10,196 nucleotides of DNA from CAUTVF01 sp963541805 (GTDB taxonomy: Bacteria; Pseudomonadota; Alphaproteobacteria; Rs-D84; CASDRH01), in contig CAUTVF010000032.1 in assembly GCA_963541805.1 (NCBI GenBank), forward strand, positions 1-10,196, written 5' to 3'. Of the stretch, positions 4,385-10,196 are shown in pieces. How positions within the stretch are numbered: the first letter of the stretch is position 1; every line of letters begins with the position of its first letter. The translations under genes were made by a program, and so were the position numbers. The notes under the pieces are model-generated. The model saw nothing but the letters and a program-made list of their open reading frames with translations, was not told where the DNA came from and searched no databases.

Positions 4385-7300
4385 ATGGTTTTAAAAAGGA
4401 TTCGTAAAAGTTTTGGTAAAATTCATGCAAAGGAAGTAATTCCAAACTTGATTCATGTACAAATTAATTCTTATAAGGATTTTCTACAGTTTGATGTTGA
4501 ACCTGAAAATCGTAAGAATATTGGGTTGCAGTCTGTCTTTAAAGAGATGTTTCCGGTTTCTGATTTTTCTGGACTGGTAGATTTGGATTTTGTTAGGTAT
4601 GAGTTTGATAAACCAAAGTATGATGTTGATGAGTGTTTAAAAAAGTCTTTAACGTATGCGGCAAATTTACGTGCAATTTTAAGTTTGGTTGTGTGGAGTG
4701 TTGATGAAGAAACTGGAGAAAAAAAGATTAAAGAGGTAAAAGAGCAAGAGGTTTTTATGGGTGAGATTCCGCTTATGACCGATCGTGCAACTTTTATTTT
4801 TAATGGAATTGAACGTGTTGTTGTATCTCAGATGCAACGGTCTCCTGGTGTGTTTTTTTCATCAGATGATGGAAAATCGCATTCATCTGGAAAAATTTTA
4901 TTTAATGCGAAGATTATTCCTTCTCGTGGTTCGTGGTTGGATTTTGAATTTGATTCAAAAGATAATTTATACATTCGAATTGATAAAAAACGTAAGATTA
5001 TTGCATCTGCTTTATTAAAGTCGATGTTGACAGATGAATCTAAAAAAACAATATCAAAACTTAAAGATAGAGAGAAAATTAAATCAGCAAAGATTGGCTA
5101 TTCTGATAGTGAAATTTTGGAAATGTTTTATCCTGTTAAAGTGTTTACCAAAGATAAACGTGGTTGGATTCGTGATTTTACTTCCGATTCCATTAGAAAG
5201 ATGACGCAATATAGTTATGATTTGGTTGATAGTAAGACTGGTAAGGTTGTTCTTCGTGAGGGGGAAAAAGTTAATACAAGAAAGGCTGAAAAGCTTATAA
5301 AAGATGGTTTGCAGTCCGTATTAATGCAGGATTCTGATTTAGTAGGTATGTTTTTAGCGGCAGATGTTATTGATCCGTCGACATCGGAGCTGATTGCGCT
5401 GGCAGCAGATGAGTTAACTGAAGATATTATTTCTAAAATTAATGATGCTGCAGTCCGTGAGATTAAGGTGTTGTTTATCGATGGTATCAATTTTGGTTAT
5501 CATATAAGAAACACGATAGCGTCGGATAAAATAAAAGATAGAACAGACGCATTATTTGAAATCTATTCTGTTATGCGTCCTGGGGAGCCTCCAACCGTTG
5601 AATCTGCCGAAAAATTGTTAAATGACTGTTTTTTTAATCCGGAACGTTATGATTTGTCAGAAGTTGGGCGTTTTAAGATGAACTTGAGATTTGGAAATAC
5701 AAATCCAAAAGGTAGTTCAGTTCTTACAGAAGATGATATTTTTCAAACGGTTAAAACTTTGGTAAATATTAAAGATGGTAAAGATATCATTGATGATATT
5801 GATGATCTTTCAAATCGTCGTGTACGTTTTGTTGGTGAATTGATGGAAAATCAATATCGTATTGGGCTTGTGTCGATGGAGAGGGCTATTCGTGAGAAAA
5901 TGTCTTCTGTTAAAATTGAAACTGTTATGCCACGTGATTTAATTAATTCAAAACCTGTCATGAATACAATAAGGGATTTTTTTGGATCTTCTCAGCTGTC
6001 GCAGTTTATGGATCAAGATAACCCTTTGGCAGAGGTTACACATAAAAGACGTGTGTCTGCGTTAGGAGTTGGTGGTATAACTCGTGATAGAGCAGGGTTT
6101 GAAGTTCGTGATGTTCATCCAACGCATTATGGACGTATCTGTCCAATTGAAACTCCAGAAGGAGCAAATATTGGTTTGATTAATTCGTTAACTGTATATT
6201 CGAAAGTTAATAAATATGGATTTATTGAAACGCCTTATAAAAAGGTGGAAAATGGATATGTAACTGATGATGTTGTATATATTTCTGCAATAGAGGAAAA
6301 AGGATTAAAAATTGCTGGCTCTGATACAGAGGTGGGTGACGATGGTAAAATAAAAGCAGATAGTGTTTTATGTCGTGAAAATGGAGAGTGGGTAATGCTT
6401 CCATCTGCTGAAGTTAATTATATGGAAATATCTCCAAAGCAACTTGTTTCTGTTGGATCTTCCTTAATTCCTTTCTTGGAAAATGATGATGCAAATCGTG
6501 CTTTGATGGGTGCAAATATGCAGCGTCAGGCAGTTCCTCTTATCAGAAATGATGCTCCATTTGTTGGAACCGGAATGGAAGAAACGGTTGCAAGAGATTC
6601 AAAGGCAACTGTGCTTGCACAACATAGTGGGATTGTAACTCAAGTTGATTCTACCAGAATTGTTGTTCAAATATCTGATAAGGATTCTCAAGATAAAACT
6701 GGTGTGGATATTTATAGATTGCAAAAATTTGTTAGATCAAATCAAGATACCTGTATAAATGAAATCCCATTAGTAAAGTTGGGCGATAAGGTTAAAAAAG
6801 GTGATGTTTTAGCAGATGGGGCTTGTGTCGAAAATGGGGAGCTGGCTCTTGGTAAGAATGTTAAGGTAGCTTTCGTGTCGTGGAAAGGTTTAACATACGA
6901 AGATTCGATTGTTGTATCTGAAAAATTGGTACGAGATGATTCTTTCACCTCAATTCATATTAAAAAATTTGAAGTGTCGGCACGGGATACTAAGTTGGGG
7001 GCTGAAGAAATTACACGCGATATTCCAAATGTTAGTGAAGCTGCTTTAAAAGATTTGGATGAAACTGGTGTTGTTCACATAGGGGCTCATGTTAAAGCAG
7101 GTGATATCTTGGTTGGTAAGGTAACACCAAAGGGTGAAAGTATTGTTTCTCCTGAGGAAAAATTATTAAAAGCAATTTTTGGCGAAAAGGCAATTGAAGT
7201 TAAAGATTCATCTCTTCGTGTTCCACCAGGAACTGAGGGAACCGTTATAGATGTCCGTATGTTTTTGCGTCGCGGTATACAAAAAGATGAAAGGACTCTT

Positions 7301-8542
7301 GCGATTGAACAGCAAGAAATTTCAAAACAAAATAAAGATCGTGATGATGAGCGTAAGATTTTGGAAAAAGGTCTTGCTTTGCAATTGAGAAATGTCTTAG
7401 TAGGTCAAATTTACTCTGATGGTTTAAAGATTTCTGATAAAAATTTTGAAATTACAGAAGGGTTTTTAGATTCTATTGATGATTACAAATGGAGAAAAAT
7501 TTCTGTAGTTGATGAAAAAGTTAATAATAGAATTAAAGATTTTTTAAAGGATTACAGTGAAAGGGTTGATATACTGAATAACTTCTTTGATGAAAAAATT
7601 GCTAAAATTACAGAGGGTATTGCCTTACTTCCTGGAGTTTTAAAGGTTGTTCGTGTTTTCTTGGCGGTTAAAAGGAAATTGCAATCAGGTGATAAACTGG
7701 CTGGACGACATGGAAATAAGGGAATTGTTTCTCGTATTATACCGATTGAAGATATGCCTTATATGGAAAATGGAGAACCTGTTGATATGGTTTTAACTCC
7801 TCTTGGAATTCCTTCGCGTATGAATATTGGACAGATTTTGGAGACTCATCTTGGATGGGCTGCTGTTGGTATGGGCAAGAAAATAGGCGAAGTATTGGAA
7901 AAATACAAAAGGAGCCTGATCAAAACAGAAGATTTGAAGGATTATTTGTGTAAGGTTTATGGTGATGATTTTTCAGAGTCTCATGTAAAGGGTATGAAAA
8001 ATGCTGATTTACTTGAGTTTGCAGAGGATTCTGCAAAGGGTTTACATTATGCAACACCTGTTTTTGATGGGGCAAAAGAAAGCGATATTATAGGACTTTT
8101 GAAAGAAGCTGGGTTAAGTACAACGGGTAAAACAACTTTATATGATGGGCAGACTGGTGAAAAGTTTGATCGTGATGTAACGGTTGGATATATGTATATG
8201 CTTAAATTGCATCATTTGGTTGATGAAAAAATTCATGCTAGATCTGTCGGTCCATATTCTTTGGTTACGCAGCAGCCATTGGGTGGAAAAGCTCAATTTG
8301 GAGGGCAGCGTTTTGGTGAAATGGAAGTTTGGGCGTTGGAGGCATATGGAGCTGCATATACATTACAGGAAATGTTGACTATCAAATCTGATGATGTATC
8401 AGGTAGAACCAAGGTTTACGAATCGATTGTTCGTGGTAATTACGATTTTGAGTCTGGAATACCTGAAAGCTTTAATGTGTTGTTAAAAGAAATTAAATCA
8501 CTTGGTTTGAATATCGAAACAAAACATGACAAGGGTGTATAA
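4385..8542 (+). CDS. rpoB: DNA-directed RNA polymerase subunit beta
   Basis: RpoB forms one pincer and part of the active centre of core RNA polymerase. The complete 1385-residue protein is in the size range of alphaproteobacterial beta subunits (E. coli has 1342). The protrusion/lobe region is recognisable at MTDRATFIFNGIERVVVSQM and RSPGVFF. Rifampicin cluster I runs from about residue 534 (GSSQLSQFMDQDNPLAEVTH). Gln540, Asp543, His553 and Ser558 correspond to E. coli Q513, D516, H526 and S531, and all are wild type. Val562 replaces the proline of E. coli 535. Glu839-Asp840 match the conserved E813-D814 pair. GDKLAGRHGNKG carries active-centre lysines Lys1104 and Lys1112. The C-terminal GGKAQFGGQRFGEMEVWALE anchor to beta' is intact. 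AAGGGTGG precedes the ATG. rpoC begins 32 nt after the stop. Confidence 0.99.
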   Translation: MVLKRIRKSFGKIHAKEVIPNLIHVQINSYKDFLQFDVEPENRKNIGLQSVFKEMFPVSDFSGLVDLDFVRYEFDKPKYDVDECLKKSLTYAANLRAILSLVVWSVDEETGEKKIKEVKEQEVFMGEIPLMTDRATFIFNGIERVVVSQMQRSPGVFFSSDDGKSHSSGKILFNAKIIPSRGSWLDFEFDSKDNLYIRIDKKRKIIASALLKSMLTDESKKTISKLKDREKIKSAKIGYSDSEILEMFYPVKVFTKDKRGWIRDFTSDSIRKMTQYSYDLVDSKTGKVVLREGEKVNTRKAEKLIKDGLQSVLMQDSDLVGMFLAADVIDPSTSELIALAADELTEDIISKINDAAVREIKVLFIDGINFGYHIRNTIASDKIKDRTDALFEIYSVMRPGEPPTVESAEKLLNDCFFNPERYDLSEVGRFKMNLRFGNTNPKGSSVLTEDDIFQTVKTLVNIKDGKDIIDDIDDLSNRRVRFVGELMENQYRIGLVSMERAIREKMSSVKIETVMPRDLINSKPVMNTIRDFFGSSQLSQFMDQDNPLAEVTHKRRVSALGVGGITRDRAGFEVRDVHPTHYGRICPIETPEGANIGLINSLTVYSKVNKYGFIETPYKKVENGYVTDDVVYISAIEEKGLKIAGSDTEVGDDGKIKADSVLCRENGEWVMLPSAEVNYMEISPKQLVSVGSSLIPFLENDDANRALMGANMQRQAVPLIRNDAPFVGTGMEETVARDSKATVLAQHSGIVTQVDSTRIVVQISDKDSQDKTGVDIYRLQKFVRSNQDTCINEIPLVKLGDKVKKGDVLADGACVENGELALGKNVKVAFVSWKGLTYEDSIVVSEKLVRDDSFTSIHIKKFEVSARDTKLGAEEITRDIPNVSEAALKDLDETGVVHIGAHVKAGDILVGKVTPKGESIVSPEEKLLKAIFGEKAIEVKDSSLRVPPGTEGTVIDVRMFLRRGIQKDERTLAIEQQEISKQNKDRDDERKILEKGLALQLRNVLVGQIYSDGLKISDKNFEITEGFLDSIDDYKWRKISVVDEKVNNRIKDFLKDYSERVDILNNFFDEKIAKITEGIALLPGVLKVVRVFLAVKRKLQSGDKLAGRHGNKGIVSRIIPIEDMPYMENGEPVDMVLTPLGIPSRMNIGQILETHLGWAAVGMGKKIGEVLEKYKRSLIKTEDLKDYLCKVYGDDFSESHVKGMKNADLLEFAEDSAKGLHYATPVFDGAKESDIIGLLKEAGLSTTGKTTLYDGQTGEKFDRDVTVGYMYMLKLHHLVDEKIHARSVGPYSLVTQQPLGGKAQFGGQRFGEMEVWALEAYGAAYTLQEMLTIKSDDVSGRTKVYESIVRGNYDFESGIPESFNVLLKEIKSLGLNIETKHDKGV

Positions 8543-8574
8543 TAGTTTAACGATTTAAATAAGGATTTTGTAAA

Positions 8575-10196
8575 ATGAATAATCTTCAAAAATATTTTGG
8601 CAGTGTGAAAGAACAGGAAGCTTTTGATAAGATTAAAATTTCAATTGCATCACCTGAAGAAATTAGATCATGGTCATATGGAGAAGTTAAAAAAGCGGAA
8701 ACAATTAATTATAGAACTTTAAAACCTGAAAAGGATGGGTTGTTTTGTGCAAAGATATTTGGACCTACGAAAGACTATGAATGTTTATGTGGAAAGTATA
8801 AACGTATAAAATATCGTGGTGTGATTTGTGAAAAATGTGGGGTCGAGGTAACATTATCAAAAGTAAGACGTGAACGTATGGGTCATATTGAACTTGCTTG
8901 CCCTGTTGCTCATATTTGGTTTTTAAAGTCACTTCCAAGTAAAATTAGTACTCTTTTAGATATTCAAGTTAAAAAATTAGAACTTGTTTTATATTTTGAT
9001 AATTACATCGTTATTGAGCCTGGTCTTACTCCTTTAAAGTTACATGAACTTTTGACAGAGGAAGAGTATGTTCGGTATCAGGAAGAGTTTGGGCCTGATT
9101 CTTTTAGAGTTGCAATTGGAGCTGAAGCATTAAAAGAAATGCTAATGAATTTAGATCTGAAAACTGAATGTGAAAATTTAAGAGTTCAGTTGAAAGATGT
9201 AAAAAGTGAACTTACAAGAAATAAAATAATTAAGCGCCTTAAGATAATGGAGGCCTTTCTTGATTCTGGTAATAAGCCAGAGAGTATGATATTGGATGTG
9301 CTTCCTGTTTTGCCACCTGATTTAAGACCATTAGTTCCTTTGGATGGTGGGCAGTTTGCAACATCTGATTTAAATGAGTTATATCGTCGTGTTATCAACA
9401 GAAACAATCGGTTGAAAAAGTTGATTGATTTAAAAGCCCCTGAAATTATCATTCGTAACGAAAAAAGAATGCTTCAGGAATCTGTCGACAGCTTGTTTGA
9501 TAATTCCAGAAAATCATCTCCTTTATTAAGCCATATGAAAAGACCTTTGAAGTCTTTGTCGGATATGTTGAAAGGAAAACAAGGGCGATTCCGTCAAAAT
9601 TTATTAGGTAAACGTGTAGATTATTCAGGACGTTCCGTGATTGTTGCTGGCCCAAATTTGAAGTTACATCAATGTGGATTACCAAAGATTATGGCATTGG
9701 AATTATTTAAACCGTTCGTTTATTCCAAATTAGAAGCAGGTGGTTATGCCAATACGATTAAATCCGCGAAAAAGATGGTTGAAAATCAAGAGGATGTTGT
9801 GTGGGATATTTTAGAAGATGTAATTAAAGAGCATCCTGTATTGTTAAATCGCGCTCCTACTTTACATCGCTTGGGTATTCAAGCGTTTGAGCCAATTTTG
9901 GTTGAGGGAAAAGCAATCCAATTGCATCCATTTGTTTGTAAAGCTTTCAATGCTGACTTTGATGGTGATCAAATGGCAGTCCATGTTCCTTTATCACTGG
10001 AGGCCCAACTAGAAGCTCGTATTTTGATGATGTCTACGAATAATATTTTAAAGCCTGCTAATGGTTCTCCTATTATATCTCCGGCGCAGGATGTTGTTTT
10101 GGGTATTTATTATTTGACAACTGAGCTTGATAACCAAGTTGGAGAAGGTGGGATTTATTCCGGATTGGATGAAATTAATTTAGCATTGAGTGAAGG
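8575..10196 (+). CDS. rpoC: DNA-directed RNA polymerase subunit beta', N-terminal part (cut by the right edge)
   Basis: RpoC carries the catalytic Mg2+ site and the clamp of RNA polymerase. The frame stays open for 540 codons to the window end, about 40% of a typical beta' (1407 in E. coli). Residue numbers track the E. coli protein almost exactly. The N-terminal zinc ribbon has Cys70, Cys72, Cys85 and Cys88. The switch/lid region begins near Arg323 (RPLKSLSDMLKGKQGRFRQN). NRAPTLHR starts at 425. The catalytic NADFDGDQ motif starts at 459, with Mg2+-binding Asp461, Asp463 and Asp465. ATG at 8575 follows a TAAGGA (8560-8565), 9 nt away. Translation is probably coupled to rpoB on one message. 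Nothing is broken in the visible part. Confidence 0.98.
   Translation, partial: MNNLQKYFGSVKEQEAFDKIKISIASPEEIRSWSYGEVKKAETINYRTLKPEKDGLFCAKIFGPTKDYECLCGKYKRIKYRGVICEKCGVEVTLSKVRRERMGHIELACPVAHIWFLKSLPSKISTLLDIQVKKLELVLYFDNYIVIEPGLTPLKLHELLTEEEYVRYQEEFGPDSFRVAIGAEALKEMLMNLDLKTECENLRVQLKDVKSELTRNKIIKRLKIMEAFLDSGNKPESMILDVLPVLPPDLRPLVPLDGGQFATSDLNELYRRVINRNNRLKKLIDLKAPEIIIRNEKRMLQESVDSLFDNSRKSSPLLSHMKRPLKSLSDMLKGKQGRFRQNLLGKRVDYSGRSVIVAGPNLKLHQCGLPKIMALELFKPFVYSKLEAGGYANTIKSAKKMVENQEDVVWDILEDVIKEHPVLLNRAPTLHRLGIQAFEPILVEGKAIQLHPFVCKAFNADFDGDQMAVHVPLSLEAQLEARILMMSTNNILKPANGSPIISPAQDVVLGIYYLTTELDNQVGEGGIYSGLDEINLALSE

Noticed and set aside
5215..5490. Minus-strand open frame inside rpoB
   Set aside because: It is fully embedded in a conserved rpoB region with no start signals; the Ser/Ile-rich product reflects the complementary strand of coding sequence. 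The same holds for the other antisense frames in rpoB and rpoC.
744..8542. Reassignment of UGA to Trp, as in some AT-rich reduced genomes
   Set aside because: All conserved genes read through without in-frame UGA, Trp is encoded by UGG and the tRNA-Trp anticodon is CCA, so the standard bacterial code fits.

Overview
The window is a core information-processing locus from an AT-rich bacterium (roughly one third G+C by eye). The order is tRNA-Trp, secE, nusG, rplK, rplA, rplJ, rplL, rpoB, rpoC. A tRNA-Trp placed directly before secE, a single-membrane-span SecE, an L10 N-terminus of alphaproteobacterial type and a 1385-residue RpoB with proteobacterial wording around the rifampicin pocket all suggest an AT-rich alphaproteobacterium. 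A Rickettsiales/Holosporales-like or uncultured host-associated lineage would fit. This placement is inference from remembered family sequences, not from a search.

Layout. Bases 1-246 hold the start of a minus-strand gene for a small exported Cys- and Gly-rich protein that runs off the left edge. Bases 247-462 are a divergent intergenic region with candidate promoters in both directions. tRNA-Trp (463-538, CCA encoded) sits 12 nt before secE. secE and nusG follow closely, then rplK and rplA, separated by only 4 nt. Two candidate RNA control elements lie in the ribosomal-protein section: a short hairpin before rplK (possible L1 target) and a well-formed multi-stem L10-type leader before rplJ. 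rplL is followed by a strong intrinsic terminator-like hairpin. The 826 nt between rplL and rpoB hold a second, weaker U-rich hairpin, an unrecognised gene for a 142-residue two-span membrane protein, and a G+C-rich structured element beside a perfect TATAAT. rpoB is complete. rpoC is cut by the right edge after the catalytic NADFDGD motif.

How the genes work together. SecE is a subunit of the SecYEG translocon. NusG links RNA polymerase to elongation and termination control and to the ribosome. L11 and L1 are ribosomal proteins, and L10 with L12 forms the stalk that recruits translation GTPases. RpoB and RpoC form the RNA polymerase active centre. The layout would allow autoregulation by L1 and by L10/L12, with the rplL-rpoB junction setting how much polymerase is made relative to ribosomal protein.

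Most of the window is ordinary, highly conserved housekeeping sequence. I see no mobile element, CRISPR array, defence system or biosynthetic cluster. The parts most worth a second look are the membrane-protein gene between rplL and rpoB, the structured element before rpoB, a repeated intergenic 12-mer, and the cut-off exported protein gene at the left edge.
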